DNA of 64,000 nucleotides, from assembly GCA_028820845.1 (NCBI GenBank), contig JAPPII010000122.1, forward strand, positions 41,975 to 105,974. The letters are read 5' to 3'. Below the pieces are notes generated by a model. It saw only the letters and a list, made by a program, of their open reading frames with translations, ran no database searches and had not been told where the DNA came from. The translations under genes were made by a program, and so were the position numbers. Position 1 is the first letter of the stretch; the number at the start of each line of letters is the position of its first letter. Source of the DNA: Candidatus Poribacteria bacterium. GTDB taxonomy: Bacteria; Poribacteria; WGA-4E; WGA-3G. This document shows, one piece after another, positions 17,163-26,207 of the stretch.

Positions 17163-18272
17163 ATGAGAAAGATCGTCTTTTTATTTTTTGCTGTTACCCT
17201 AATAATTGGATCTGCTTATGCCCACGTGACAGATCACTCAGCAACGGAAACCAAAAGTTTTCAATTCGTCGCACATCACGAGACATCCCACGATACACAA
17301 CTTACCAGTGGACAGGGCGCGCTTAAGTTCAAAGTCCTCTATACACGCGATCATTTTCCAACAGAAGTGGTTACTGCAATTGATAAAGCACACGGCGGTT
17401 TTGACGTAGACCGACGGGATGGAAAAGGGGAGACCTACTTCCAACTACCCGGTGTCGGTATCATCGAAATCAGTGCCGATCTGAAAACAACGCGGCTGAT
17501 TGAGACGCCTGCTGCGCTGAAAGATGCCAACGCACATTATGTCACCGTCTGGTCAACAACTGACGGGATGCCCTACCTCTCTTTCCCAGCAAACGATGTC
17601 GGTAAAATCTTCACAACAACATTAGACGGGAAGCTGGTGCATACATTGGAAGCCCCAGACGCAATGACGGATTTCGAGCATCAGGCAGTCAATACCTATT
17701 TTAGTGAAGGCGGAGCGTTCGTCCCTACCGGCGTGACACATGTTGATGGTATGCTCTACATTACCACCGGCTACTCTGATTTGGATTACATCTTGGGAGC
17801 GAAACTCACAAGTCTTGACCCACTTGAAGCGAGTTGGTATCCTCTGGCGTTCGGTGGTAGAGGCGATGAACCCGGGCAATTCGGCACGGGACATCATATT
17901 ACAGTACCTTATGGCACAAATCGATTGGACGCTTCTGACCGAGCAAATGCAGAGATCGAACGCTATGCGCCAGACGGCACCTATCTGGAGACGCTTCCAC
18001 TTATCAAGGGCTCATTCCCATGTAGCATTGATTATGAAGCAGGATATGCCGTTGTCGCGTGCCTCTACGGACCGAATAAAGAGAAAGGCGCGCCACTCTA
18101 TATCCTCGACGGAAATAACCTCGTTTCAACTGTTATGTTAAAGGAGGAACTCGGTGTGGAGACTTTCCAGCATTTGCACGGCGCAGTGATTCGCAAGGTT
18201 GATGGCAAGTTTTACATCATCGCGCAATCGTGGAATCCCGGGGATATTATCGTTTTGGAACAAGTGATGTAG
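17163..18272 (+). CDS. Secreted beta-propeller-like protein of unknown function
   Basis: 369 residues. Signal peptide MRKIVFLFFAVTLIIGSAYA, cut before HVTDH. The mature protein shows repeating beta blades (GVIEISADLKTTRLIE, GKIFTTTLDGKLVHTLEAP, GVTHVDGMLYITTGYSD, FGTGHHITVPYGTNRLDASD, GAPLYILDGNNLVSTV), like six-bladed NHL/SMP-30-type propellers. No catalytic residues can be named. GAGGAG lies 7 nt before the ATG and the gene is 15 nt after the isomerase gene, so they are likely cotranscribed. Its stop converges with the Uma2 gene, with no clear terminator between. Confidence 0.7.
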   Translation: MRKIVFLFFAVTLIIGSAYAHVTDHSATETKSFQFVAHHETSHDTQLTSGQGALKFKVLYTRDHFPTEVVTAIDKAHGGFDVDRRDGKGETYFQLPGVGIIEISADLKTTRLIETPAALKDANAHYVTVWSTTDGMPYLSFPANDVGKIFTTTLDGKLVHTLEAPDAMTDFEHQAVNTYFSEGGAFVPTGVTHVDGMLYITTGYSDLDYILGAKLTSLDPLEASWYPLAFGGRGDEPGQFGTGHHITVPYGTNRLDASDRANAEIERYAPDGTYLETLPLIKGSFPCSIDYEAGYAVVACLYGPNKEKGAPLYILDGNNLVSTVMLKEELGVETFQHLHGAVIRKVDGKFYIIAQSWNPGDIIVLEQVM

Positions 18273-18293
18273 GCTATCACAGCAATAGATTTT

Positions 18294-18953
18294 TCATCGT
18301 CCGCGTAAGCGTTCCAATTCCGCCAGTGCTTTGACAAGCTCGGTTTCTGCGGTTTCTGCGCGTGCTTCTGCTGTTGCTAACCCCTCCAGTGGCGGTTGCA
18401 GCCATACGCCAGTACTGGCATCATAAAGACGTAATCCTCCATCATGATCACCTATGTCCAACCCTAACACGGACGAACGCAACCTATTTTCCACAAACGC
18501 CAGGTGATCATATACGCCATTTACGAGACGATACCCTTGCAAACGGGGTACAACCGCTCCATACGGCACATAGATATAGTATTCCTGTACACCAAGCGTC
18601 GAAGCGTACAATGTTTTCTTATGGGTCAGATCGTGTTTGTAGGTACTGGAACTGGCGATTTCCAAGACAAAATCAATCGGGGCTTCTTCCCAAAGAAGAT
18701 ACGTCCGCCTCAGTTTCTTAGAAATCCCGCGAACCACAAACACATCCGGAGCAACAGACTTCTGAATATTGCCCTCTTCATAGTATACTAAGAGATTACC
18801 GGATACATAGACCTCCGGGGAATCCCGAAAATGATGTTTAAGTGTCAGAATCATATCCATCATCAAATCGCGATGGAGATCCGTTTCAGCCATAGGTTTA
18901 CCGTCCGATTCGGGATAAACGACTGTCGGCACTCCTTGTATTCTTTCCCGCAT
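18294..18953 (-). CDS. Uma2-family PD-(D/E)xK nuclease-fold protein
   Basis: 219 residues. The Uma2 core is recognisable: HRDLMMDMILTLKHHF, VSGNLLVYYEEGN, SVAPDVFVV (first acidic residue) and IDFVLEIASSSTYKHD, where the Glu and following Lys complete a nuclease-like site. The tail (ATAEARAETAETELVKALAE) is a short coiled coil. Uma2 proteins are abundant in cyanobacteria, PVC bacteria and Poribacteria; their function is not settled. The ATG is preceded by CAGGAGAT. A longer relative with a much longer coiled coil is at 53298-54239. Confidence 0.88.
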   Translation of the reverse strand: MRERIQGVPTVVYPESDGKPMAETDLHRDLMMDMILTLKHHFRDSPEVYVSGNLLVYYEEGNIQKSVAPDVFVVRGISKKLRRTYLLWEEAPIDFVLEIASSSTYKHDLTHKKTLYASTLGVQEYYIYVPYGAVVPRLQGYRLVNGVYDHLAFVENRLRSSVLGLDIGDHDGGLRLYDASTGVWLQPPLEGLATAEARAETAETELVKALAELERLRGR

Positions 18954-19160
18954 CGTTTTATCTCCTGAAAAATTTGATTTCTGTGGTATTTGGTACTATA
19001 TATGTTAACAGAAGCAATGATACAAATCAACTCATTCAGTATTGATTTTTAACATCTATACTATCATTTTTATTCTCGAACTCATGTAACCCCTGTCTTA
19101 GATGGCTTAATCTGCACGAAAACGGACAGTTTTTAGCAACCGTGTGCACCGAAATTGGAC

Positions 19161-20408
19161 TTATGGGGCTTTGTCGGCATCTGTGCTAAAGAAGCGTCCT
19201 GCCTCCTTAAGCCGCGGTTTGCCTTTATGGAAACCAAAGATTCCGAGGTTATTTTCCGTGCTGCTATCCATCTCGTGAATCTTCCACCCATCCTTCGCTT
19301 CTTTCATTAAATAGAGGTGGGTTTCGCCGGGGAACGCGCCTTTGTAGCAATTGTAGCCTATAGCACTGGCTTCAATTTTGCTCCCTTTATAGCGAATCCA
19401 AAAATCCTTCAACTGATCGTTTGGTCCCCATTTGGAACCTTTCGTGCCGATACCGATCCATAATCCTTCGATAGCGATTTCAACATTCCGCCAACCGAAG
19501 GCGATTGGCACCGGTTCATTTCCAGCAAAGATTGTGCCGAAGGCAACTTTGTTGTCACTCGTCCGAAAGGTCTCCCCAATGGCTCCCATATCGTTGTCGT
19601 TAAAGGCTTTGTAGAAGTCACTATACACCTTTTGAATCGCTGCTTTTTCTGCTGCGAAGTCAATAGGAGGTCTCGCAGCGGTTGAGGCGATGGGATTTTC
19701 TTCAGGATTGACAGGGATAACTCTGACTTCAGTTTCTCCCTTATCAACTCTGACAATGTCAAGGTGTTGAGCAACCATGACCAAATCTAAAATATTGACA
19801 GATCCATCTTTATTCACATCCACGCGCGGAGGGGTTGGAGAAGCTCCTGTAAAATTACCGGCTACCAGCGTTAAATCCAGAATGTTTACCTTTCCGTCTT
19901 CATTAACATCTCCGATTGATGGTAATTGGATTGTCGTAATATGTCCATCCCTAATTGCAACTGCTAATGGTACTCCTACACTATTGGAGAGTATCACGCC
20001 CATTAGTTTAATGGTTGAATCTTTGGTCTCAATCACTTCAAATGTTAATGTGGCGAGCGTCCCTTCGCTAGAGGAAACTGTCCCAAATAAGGATGTTGCT
20101 GCAATATAAACAGTATTGTTAGAGACTATCGGAGATAAAGTGAAAGCACCTGCTGGAAGGTAATCCGCATTTGCTCCTTCAATATAGCGGAGTGCTGTTG
20201 GATCAAAACCAATAGTCAATTCATATCCGGCAACATCTTGAGCATTCGATATTTGAATGTTTACATTCATCCGTTCGCCAACTGCAATAGGATCAGTTTT
20301 TGTGAATTCTACATGGACAAGAGACTCACTGTAACTCATCTTGCTAAATTCTTGGCATATCATAAGAGTTAAAAAGAAAAACAGAATCTTTCCAAAAAAC
20401 TTCTTCAT
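19161..20408 (-). CDS. Secreted cohesin-dockerin protein with C-terminal SnoaL/NTF2-like domain
   Basis: 415 residues. The N-terminus is a signal peptide (KILFFFLTLMICQEF). Residues ~30-155 form a cohesin-like beta domain (VAVGERMNVNIQISNA type with GYELTIGFDPTALRY). Residues ~165-215 carry two dockerin type I calcium repeats, GDVNEDGKVNILDLTLV and VDVNKDGSVNILDLVMV. From ~260 an NTF2/SnoaL-like domain follows (IQKVYSDFYKAFNDNDMG; WKIHEMDSSTENN). In cellulosomes cohesin and dockerin bind each other on different proteins; having both on one chain allows chain assembly or is just a generic secreted module. AAGGAAG precedes the start. Confidence 0.82.
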   Translation of the reverse strand: MKKFFGKILFFFLTLMICQEFSKMSYSESLVHVEFTKTDPIAVGERMNVNIQISNAQDVAGYELTIGFDPTALRYIEGANADYLPAGAFTLSPIVSNNTVYIAATSLFGTVSSSEGTLATLTFEVIETKDSTIKLMGVILSNSVGVPLAVAIRDGHITTIQLPSIGDVNEDGKVNILDLTLVAGNFTGASPTPPRVDVNKDGSVNILDLVMVAQHLDIVRVDKGETEVRVIPVNPEENPIASTAARPPIDFAAEKAAIQKVYSDFYKAFNDNDMGAIGETFRTSDNKVAFGTIFAGNEPVPIAFGWRNVEIAIEGLWIGIGTKGSKWGPNDQLKDFWIRYKGSKIEASAIGYNCYKGAFPGETHLYLMKEAKDGWKIHEMDSSTENNLGIFGFHKGKPRLKEAGRFFSTDADKAP

Positions 20409-20533
20409 AAAAAATTACTTCCTTTCAGAATCAGATGTTACACACTAAAATCATATTTCGCTCAAACTTTGGTGTATTACTCAATTTATGTCGTCTGTAG
20501 ACAAGTAGATTTTTCCTAAGACAACCGTTCAAG

Positions 20534-22165
20534 TTACTTAGTTTCATCATATAAAAGGGTTAGACTATTCTCACGCGGGACATACAAATACGCACTTCTG
20601 CCCGTAAAGTACTGCGCATACACATTTTCCCAATCACTGTTTGTCAGTTTCCAGCGCGGTGCGGGACCGAGTTTAAAATAGACAATATCTGCCTCTCCAA
20701 GACGCTGAAACGGATAGTCTCCAATCGGCGCACCGCGGTGCTGGGATACGAAAATCACGGCGTTGTGAACCTTCTGTTCTGCCACCATAGGTGGTAGTTT
20801 CTGATAGACAGGACTCCAATTCTGATAGACCTGCCCGATGCGGACGTAACTCCACACAATATTAACGCTGAGTAACAAAAAGCAGACCCCAACACCAATC
20901 GCAAGTCTGCGCCTCTCGGGTAGTTTGAACCGCTCGTAGAGAATAATCATCCCTCGTGCTACCAATGGGATGAAGCCGAGGAATGTCGATTCAGTATAAT
21001 AGCGAGCGTTTACCGGTGTGAACCCCCACGTTGAACCCTCAAAATAGAAAAACGCATAAAGCAGTAGATTGCCGACGAGCAGCGCGAGACATAGCACATC
21101 GTATCTATTGCGCGACGGATGGAAGAAGGGAACAAGGACGAGGCACCAAGGCAGAATTAATGGTACAAAAGCGACAAGCCATCCGACTGACAGTTCAACT
21201 TCTTTCAACAAATCGTGATGATAACTTCCCCAACCGAGCGCGTTGAAACTGATACACGGGAGAATGTGTCGCCATGTCCTTTCGATTGCCCACGCTGGCG
21301 TGAAAATAAACGCCTGTTCGATATTCGGTTCGTAACCTTCCATCCGAGCTCCGAATCCGATTTTGTCATGAGGCTGCGCAACGGTATGTGTGAACATAAA
21401 CGGATCTTCAGTGAAATGCGCGTTCCACGCCATACAGACACCCAGCAGCACAAGGAATGGAATAAAGAAGAAGCCAAAACGTTTCATTGTAGAGAAGAAT
21501 GCTTGTCGATTTTGCCATTGGGTGAAAAGATGATAGATCGTTAATCCGCCGCCGACAACGCCGAATACGACCGCAGAGAGCGGACGTGTATTAAACGCAT
21601 ACCCCAACGCAAATCCTGAGAGCAGTGGATAGCCGATGCGAGCAAGGGGAGAAGCATCGCTTTGGCAATTCAAGGTCTTGAGAAGCGCGAATAGATAAAC
21701 GGAGAGATAGAAACGACTCACAGGTTCACTGAACCACGTTGATCCCATACCGAGTGTCGCTGGTGAAATGAGTGCAAGCACTGCGGCAACAAGTGCAAGT
21801 CCGTTATGGATGTCTCCATATATCTCTTTTACAAACAGATAGAGAAACAGCAGCGCACCACCCGTTGCAAGCGCAGGAATCAGCCAAGGTGCGTTGATAA
21901 ATACACCGAACATTAGCATCAATGCGTTGCCGAATGGATATTTTGAATACCATTTACCGTTGAGGACATTAATATGTGGGGAAGAGGAAAAGCCGTGTTC
22001 CGGTGGGGCAGGAAACGAGAGTTTGCCTTCAGTAAACAACTTCGCTTGGAACAGATATGAGACGGTATCCGGTTCAAAGTAAGAGAACTGAAAGTAGATA
22101 CCGCACAGAATCACCGATAGCAGCACACCGAGTAGAGAGATGATGAAAATTGGTTTAGTCTTCAT
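20534..22165 (-). CDS. Polytopic membrane protein, ArnT/PMT-like glycosyltransferase fold
   Basis: About 543 residues with roughly ten hydrophobic segments. The first luminal loop carries SYFEPDTVSYLFQAKLFTEG, the acidic-residue loop typical of GT-C lipid-linked sugar transferases. A soluble C-terminal domain includes ISQHRGAPIGDYPFQ-like sequence. Start: ATG 22165 gives a standard membrane N-terminus (MKTKPIFIISLLGVLL). In-frame ATGs at 22198 (with AAGAGG in front) and 22234 are possible, but they would lie inside the his promoter on the other strand. Known GT-C enzymes move a sugar from a polyprenyl-phosphate donor; the acceptor here is unknown. Confidence 0.75.
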   Translation of the reverse strand: MKTKPIFIISLLGVLLSVILCGIYFQFSYFEPDTVSYLFQAKLFTEGKLSFPAPPEHGFSSSPHINVLNGKWYSKYPFGNALMLMFGVFINAPWLIPALATGGALLFLYLFVKEIYGDIHNGLALVAAVLALISPATLGMGSTWFSEPVSRFYLSVYLFALLKTLNCQSDASPLARIGYPLLSGFALGYAFNTRPLSAVVFGVVGGGLTIYHLFTQWQNRQAFFSTMKRFGFFFIPFLVLLGVCMAWNAHFTEDPFMFTHTVAQPHDKIGFGARMEGYEPNIEQAFIFTPAWAIERTWRHILPCISFNALGWGSYHHDLLKEVELSVGWLVAFVPLILPWCLVLVPFFHPSRNRYDVLCLALLVGNLLLYAFFYFEGSTWGFTPVNARYYTESTFLGFIPLVARGMIILYERFKLPERRRLAIGVGVCFLLLSVNIVWSYVRIGQVYQNWSPVYQKLPPMVAEQKVHNAVIFVSQHRGAPIGDYPFQRLGEADIVYFKLGPAPRWKLTNSDWENVYAQYFTGRSAYLYVPRENSLTLLYDETK

Positions 22166-22191
22166 TAAGTTGCCCAAAATCAGGAAAAAAT

Positions 22192-22220
22192 TTGACATTC
22201 GCCTCTTAATAGGATATAAT
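22192..22220 (+). promoter_or_regulatory. Consensus sigma-70 promoter of the his operon
   Basis: TTGACA (22192-22197), a 17-bp spacer and TATAAT (22215-22220): a perfect match to both boxes. Transcription would begin near 22227, about 60 nt before the leader peptide and 370 nt before hisZ. Confidence 0.88.
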
Positions 22221-22288
22221 ACCATTAAGCTCAATTAAAATCATTGACTTTTTAACAGCAAGTTTCAGCTTGCAAACGACGCTTAAAA

Positions 22289-22339
22289 ATGCTTTACGCT
22301 AATACTTTTAATATACATCACCATCATTCGCACTTCTGA
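22289..22339 (+). CDS. Histidine operon leader peptide
   Basis: A 16-codon frame, ATG at 22289 and TGA at 22337-22339, reading MLYANTFNIHHHHSHF: five of the last seven residues are His (codons CAT, CAC, CAT, CAT, CAC). It lies between a consensus promoter and an intrinsic terminator and upstream of hisZ-hisG-hisS, exactly where a His-sensing attenuator peptide is expected. The ribosome site is weak. Function by analogy with enterobacterial hisL: stalling at the His run when charged tRNA-His is scarce changes downstream RNA folding. Too short for routine gene finders. Confidence 0.85.
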   Translation: MLYANTFNIHHHHSHF

Positions 22340-22341
22340 GT

Positions 22342-22423
22342 AGAGCGGATGAGGGAATATGTATAAACATCATTGATACGAAGCAAGTCTAACTTGTTAG
22401 GATCCCAGTAAACGAGCCGCTCT
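22342..22423 (+). promoter_or_regulatory. Predicted his antiterminator/alternative pairing region
   Basis: AGAGCGG (22342-22348), only 2 nt after the leader stop codon, is complementary to CCGCTCT (22417-22423), which lies just inside the 5' arm of the terminator. A ribosome at the leader stop would mask the first arm. A small hairpin CAAGT-CTA-ACTTG (22384-22396) lies between them. The exact switch needs folding; the complementarity itself is seen directly. Confidence 0.6.
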
Positions 22424-22484
22424 CCTCCGTGCTGTGCTGTCAGTGCGCGTGAGATACAGAGTTCCTGTTTACTGGTTTTTTTTT
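22405..22484 (+). terminator. His attenuator terminator
   Basis: A perfect 9-bp closing stem, CCAGTAAAC (22405-22413) with GTTTACTGG (22467-22475), is followed at once by nine T (22476-22484), an intrinsic terminator signature. It stands ~110 nt before hisZ, so it is premature for the operon and must be read through for expression. Confidence 0.82.
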
Positions 22485-22597
22485 GATTTTTCATAGGGTT
22501 TTAGCTCTAACAATCCATCCTGCACCGGACGTACCAAGCAGAAGTAGATAGTTACAAAAACCCTCTTAACTGATAACTGACAACCGAGAACTAAAAC

Positions 22598-24034
22598 ATG
22601 GAAAAATTTGATAAACCTGCTGGAACAAGTGATTTTTTACCTGAACAGATGGCTCAGCGAAATTTCGTTGAAAAAATTGTTCGTGAGACCTTTGAAAATT
22701 ACGGATACGCACAGGTTCAAACACCCCTGTTTGAATCTTTTGCCCTTTTATCTGCCCAATCCGGTGAAGAGATTCGACACAAGATGTTCACCTTCGTCGG
22801 CTCAGATCGAATAGATTACGCCTTGAGACCTGAGATGACCGCACCCGTATGTCGCCTCATCGCGAATGGACAACTTGGACACCTCCCATATCCGTACAAA
22901 CTCTACTACATTGGGCAGTGCGTCCGACAAGAACCAACTACAGATGACACCGAAGTAAAGAGGGAATTTCGACAGGCGGGTGTTGAACTCATTGGACCGG
23001 CTTCTGCCGATGCCGATGCAGAAATTATTGCTATCCCTATGCGTATCCTCGAAAAACTTAACATTTCACACACGAAACTAAAAATCGGTAACACTGGAAT
23101 CTTTCGCGAGATTTTCAAACAGGTCGCACTGGATACTAAGGATCACGGTGAAATTATATGGGATCTTGACTATCTTGCACGTTTGCGTGCTGAAGCGCGA
23201 TTTTGGGATATCGAAACACTCCGCGACGCGCTTAATATGCTGCGAAGATCACAAGGAACTGACTACGAAGGGGCCTACAAGATTGAAGCCGCTATGATTC
23301 AGGAATTAACCAACAGTAATATTGCTACGGTCGCTGAAAAGTTGCCAGTCATTGCTGAGGAAACCTATAAAGCGAGGTGGCAACGCTATTTCAATATTTC
23401 TGAGGCGGCTGCAGAGGTCTGTATAAGCGTCTCGAAAATCTCTGGTGACAAGGATACGGTTATGACAGCGTGGGAAGCATGTTTCAGTGGGAAGTTGAAA
23501 GCTGCACGTCAGGAACTTCTTGTGCTCTGTGAGTGTTTGGAAAACTACGACATTACAGATTTTGAGATTAATTTAGGGATTACGCGCGGGTTTGATTTCT
23601 ATACCGGCACGGTCTTTCAGATTGAATTGCCTGACACACACCGACCACTCTGTGGGGGTGGGAGATACGACAAACTAATTGCGTCTTTCGGTGGCACACC
23701 AACACCGGGAGCCGGGTTTGCATTCCAATTCGATGCGCTTGTGGAAGCGTTTACCGACACGGGAAAGACAACTGTCAACGGAAGAAAAGACTATTTCATC
23801 GCAGCAGAAACACCAGAGCAGGCTGCGGAAGCACAACGCCTCGCTGAAACATTACGGAAAAACGGTAAGAACGTAGAGGTCGATTTGATGCAACGTAACT
23901 TGCAAGCACAACAGGATTACGCCAACCAAGCAAACTACGATTACCTCATTCGTTTAACCGCTGATGAATCGATCCGCCGAATTCAAATCAAAACGGGGGA
24001 CACACAGGTAGTCACTATTCCTGACCTTCTATAA
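22598..24034 (+). CDS. hisZ: ATP phosphoribosyltransferase regulatory subunit, HisRS-like
   Basis: 478 residues with a class II synthetase fold. It opens KPAGTSDFLPEQMAQR, has a motif-2-like GQCVRQEPTT with REFRQAGVELIG, a TRGFDFYTGTVFQ block and GGGRYDKL. It is a HisS paralogue, and two things mark it as HisZ: hisG of the short type lies 26 nt downstream, and a separate true hisS follows. The short HisG needs HisZ to form the active hetero-octamer that starts histidine synthesis. It is longer than most HisZ because a recognisable anticodon-domain-like C-terminus (~residues 385-478) is kept. First gene after the attenuator. Confidence 0.85.
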   Translation: MEKFDKPAGTSDFLPEQMAQRNFVEKIVRETFENYGYAQVQTPLFESFALLSAQSGEEIRHKMFTFVGSDRIDYALRPEMTAPVCRLIANGQLGHLPYPYKLYYIGQCVRQEPTTDDTEVKREFRQAGVELIGPASADADAEIIAIPMRILEKLNISHTKLKIGNTGIFREIFKQVALDTKDHGEIIWDLDYLARLRAEARFWDIETLRDALNMLRRSQGTDYEGAYKIEAAMIQELTNSNIATVAEKLPVIAEETYKARWQRYFNISEAAAEVCISVSKISGDKDTVMTAWEACFSGKLKAARQELLVLCECLENYDITDFEINLGITRGFDFYTGTVFQIELPDTHRPLCGGGRYDKLIASFGGTPTPGAGFAFQFDALVEAFTDTGKTTVNGRKDYFIAAETPEQAAEAQRLAETLRKNGKNVEVDLMQRNLQAQQDYANQANYDYLIRLTADESIRRIQIKTGDTQVVTIPDLL

Positions 24035-24060
24035 GGGAAATAGAAGAAGGAGAATTTATA

Positions 24061-24840
24061 ATGCAAACGGAATCACAGAGGACGCTGAACCTGCTTTTGC
24101 CAAAGGGAAGTCTGCAGCCGGAAACCCTTGAAATGTTTCAGCGTGCCGGTTATGAACTCAACGGGTATACCGCAACTGACCGATCCTATCGTGCAACCTT
24201 CCGCAACGATAGCAATTTTCAAATCAAGATTTCACGTCCACAGGAGATACCCGTCTACGTCGGTATGGATGATTTTTACGACGTAGGAATTACCGGTCAA
24301 GATTGGGTTGAAGAAACCGATGCTGATGTTGAAGAAATCTTGCCTTTGGAATATGGACACATTGACATTATCCTCGCTGTTCGTAAAGAACGAGACGATC
24401 TCAACACATTCGAGGATTTGGTGAATCTTGCCGATAGGGACATCCGCATTTCCACCGAGTACCTGAACATCGCCGAGAAATATATCCTTGAAAAGACAGA
24501 AAATAAGATCGCACCGGCAATTTTAACACCGTGGAAACGGCTGAATACGACCGGTTCTTATCAGTCACCAATCACGCTTATGTTGTCTTTTGGCGCGACC
24601 GAGGGGAAACCACCAGAAGAAGCCGAGGCGATCATTGACAATTCAACGGCATCGCGGCGGACAATCAAGGCAAACGCACTCAAGCAGATTGAACTCTTAC
24701 GCGAATCCGAGTCTACGCTCATCGCGAATCCGAAGGCACTCAGAGATTCGTGGAAACGCGAAAAGATTGAAGAACTTAAGCAGGCATTACAAAAAGGGCT
24801 GCGCAGACGAAGGAGTCAAGCACTCCCCGGACACATTTAA
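24061..24840 (+). CDS. hisG: ATP phosphoribosyltransferase, short form catalytic subunit
   Basis: 259 residues. It catalyses the first step of histidine synthesis, ATP plus PRPP to phosphoribosyl-ATP. Visible features are NLLLPKGSLQPETLEMFQRA at the N-terminus, a DVGITGQDWVEE strand-loop, and the PRPP-binding-like segment near EAIIDNSTASRRTIKAN. The C-terminal ACT-like regulatory domain of long HisG is absent, which fits dependence on HisZ encoded just before it. AAGGAG stands 8 nt before the ATG. The basic tail LRRRRSQALPGHI overlaps the ribosome site of hisS: the AAGGAG for hisS includes the TAA of this gene. Confidence 0.92.
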   Translation: MQTESQRTLNLLLPKGSLQPETLEMFQRAGYELNGYTATDRSYRATFRNDSNFQIKISRPQEIPVYVGMDDFYDVGITGQDWVEETDADVEEILPLEYGHIDIILAVRKERDDLNTFEDLVNLADRDIRISTEYLNIAEKYILEKTENKIAPAILTPWKRLNTTGSYQSPITLMLSFGATEGKPPEEAEAIIDNSTASRRTIKANALKQIELLRESESTLIANPKALRDSWKREKIEELKQALQKGLRRRRSQALPGHI

Positions 24841-24853
24841 GGAGCAATACATA

Positions 24854-26185
24854 ATGGCTACCTCTTTTATTAAACCGCGCGTTCCGAGAGGGATGCGGGA
24901 CATTTTACCGGAGCAGATGATCCGCAGGCAATATGTCATAGATGTGATTCGCGGCGTGTTTGAGGAGTTCGGGTTTGAGCCTTTACAAACGCCGGCTCTT
25001 GAATTATCTGAAGTACTCACGGGTAAGTACGGACCGGATGCCGAAAAACTCATCTATCAGGCAGGACACATCGGTGGAAAAGAGGACATCTCCCTCCGAT
25101 ATGATCTGTCGGTACCGCTCTGCCGAGTTGTCGCTATGCATCCGCAATTGCCGAAACCCTTTAAGCGGTATCAGATTGATCCCGTCTGGCGCGCAGAACG
25201 TCCGCAAAAGGGACGCTACCGCCAATTCTTTCAGTGTGATGCGGATACTGTTGGAACCGAGAGCATGCTCGCTGATGCTGAGAATGTCAACCTCATCTAT
25301 CAAGTGCTAACTCGACTTGATTTCAAACAGTTCGAGATTAATATCAATGACCGAAAACTCATCACCGGCATTGGACAATTTGCGGGTGTGCCTGCGGAAC
25401 AACTTGGTGGACTTTATCGCTCCATTGATAAATTGGATAAGATTGGACTCTCAGGAGTCAGAGCGGAATTAGCGGAAAACCAGATCCCGGAACCCGTTAT
25501 TGAGAAACTGCTCGCGCTGCTTCAAATTGAAGGTGACGCAGAGACAGTCCTGAATGCACTCTCTGAACAACTCGGTGATTCCGAAGTCGCAAGCGAAGGA
25601 ATTGCGGAATTGGAAGAACTCAGCGGTTACCTCACAATACTCGATGTTCCAGAGGAATTCTATAGAATAAACGTCTCAATGGTGCGTGGGTTGGAATACT
25701 ACACCGGCCCGATCTATGAGACGGTTGTTGAAGAACCGAAAATTGGGAGTATCACTGGTGGTGGAAGATACGACGAACTCATCGGGAGCTTCAGTCGGCA
25801 AAGTTATCCAGCAACAGGCACCAGTTTCGGTATTGAACGTATCATTGACGTGATGGAAGAATTCAGTATGTTTCGTGCTGCTGTGGGAAAGACAGTAACA
25901 CAGGTCTTAGTGACTATTTTCGACGCGGATCTCGCCGAAGAGTCTCTGAAGTTAGCAACGCTTCTGCGCAGCAGCGGTATCCGAACAGAGGTCTATTGTC
26001 GCCCGACACGTATCAGCACACAGATGAAATATGCCGATAGCAAAGGTATACCGTGTGCCGTTATCCTCGGATCCGATGAAGTAGAAGATGGCAGAGTCGC
26101 GGTTCGAGACCTCGCGAGTAGAGAACAGCAAGTTATCCCGCGGGAGGAACTTGTTGAATACATTCAAGCATTATTAAGAGTGTGA
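24854..26185 (+). CDS. hisS: Histidyl-tRNA synthetase
   Basis: 443 residues from ATG 24854, preceded by AAGGAG at 24839-24844; the frame is open further upstream but that part is hisG out of frame. Class II motifs: RGMRDILPEQ at the start, motif 2 in WRAERPQKGRYRQFFQCDAD, the histidine-binding loop VRGLEYYTGPIYE, motif 3 TGGGRYDELIGSF and a C-terminal anticodon-binding domain (TQVLVTIFDADLAEESL). The QKGRYREF-like motif 2 is the standard synthetase form, unlike the degenerate version in hisZ. Placing it in the his operon ties synthetase supply to the same tRNA-His sensing attenuator. Confidence 0.93.
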   Translation: MATSFIKPRVPRGMRDILPEQMIRRQYVIDVIRGVFEEFGFEPLQTPALELSEVLTGKYGPDAEKLIYQAGHIGGKEDISLRYDLSVPLCRVVAMHPQLPKPFKRYQIDPVWRAERPQKGRYRQFFQCDADTVGTESMLADAENVNLIYQVLTRLDFKQFEININDRKLITGIGQFAGVPAEQLGGLYRSIDKLDKIGLSGVRAELAENQIPEPVIEKLLALLQIEGDAETVLNALSEQLGDSEVASEGIAELEELSGYLTILDVPEEFYRINVSMVRGLEYYTGPIYETVVEEPKIGSITGGGRYDELIGSFSRQSYPATGTSFGIERIIDVMEEFSMFRAAVGKTVTQVLVTIFDADLAEESLKLATLLRSSGIRTEVYCRPTRISTQMKYADSKGIPCAVILGSDEVEDGRVAVRDLASREQQVIPREELVEYIQALLRV

Positions 26186-26207
26186 AAAGTTTGTTCGGTC
26201 AGAAAAA

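Noticed and set aside
22166..22234. Upstream starts for the GT-C membrane protein
   Set aside because: ATG 22198 and 22234 add residues before a normal first helix and overlap the his promoter; kept only as an alternative.
22235..22597. T-box riboswitch before hisZ-hisS
   Set aside because: No AGGGTGGNACCGCG-type T-box sequence or stem I features; the His-codon leader explains the terminator better.
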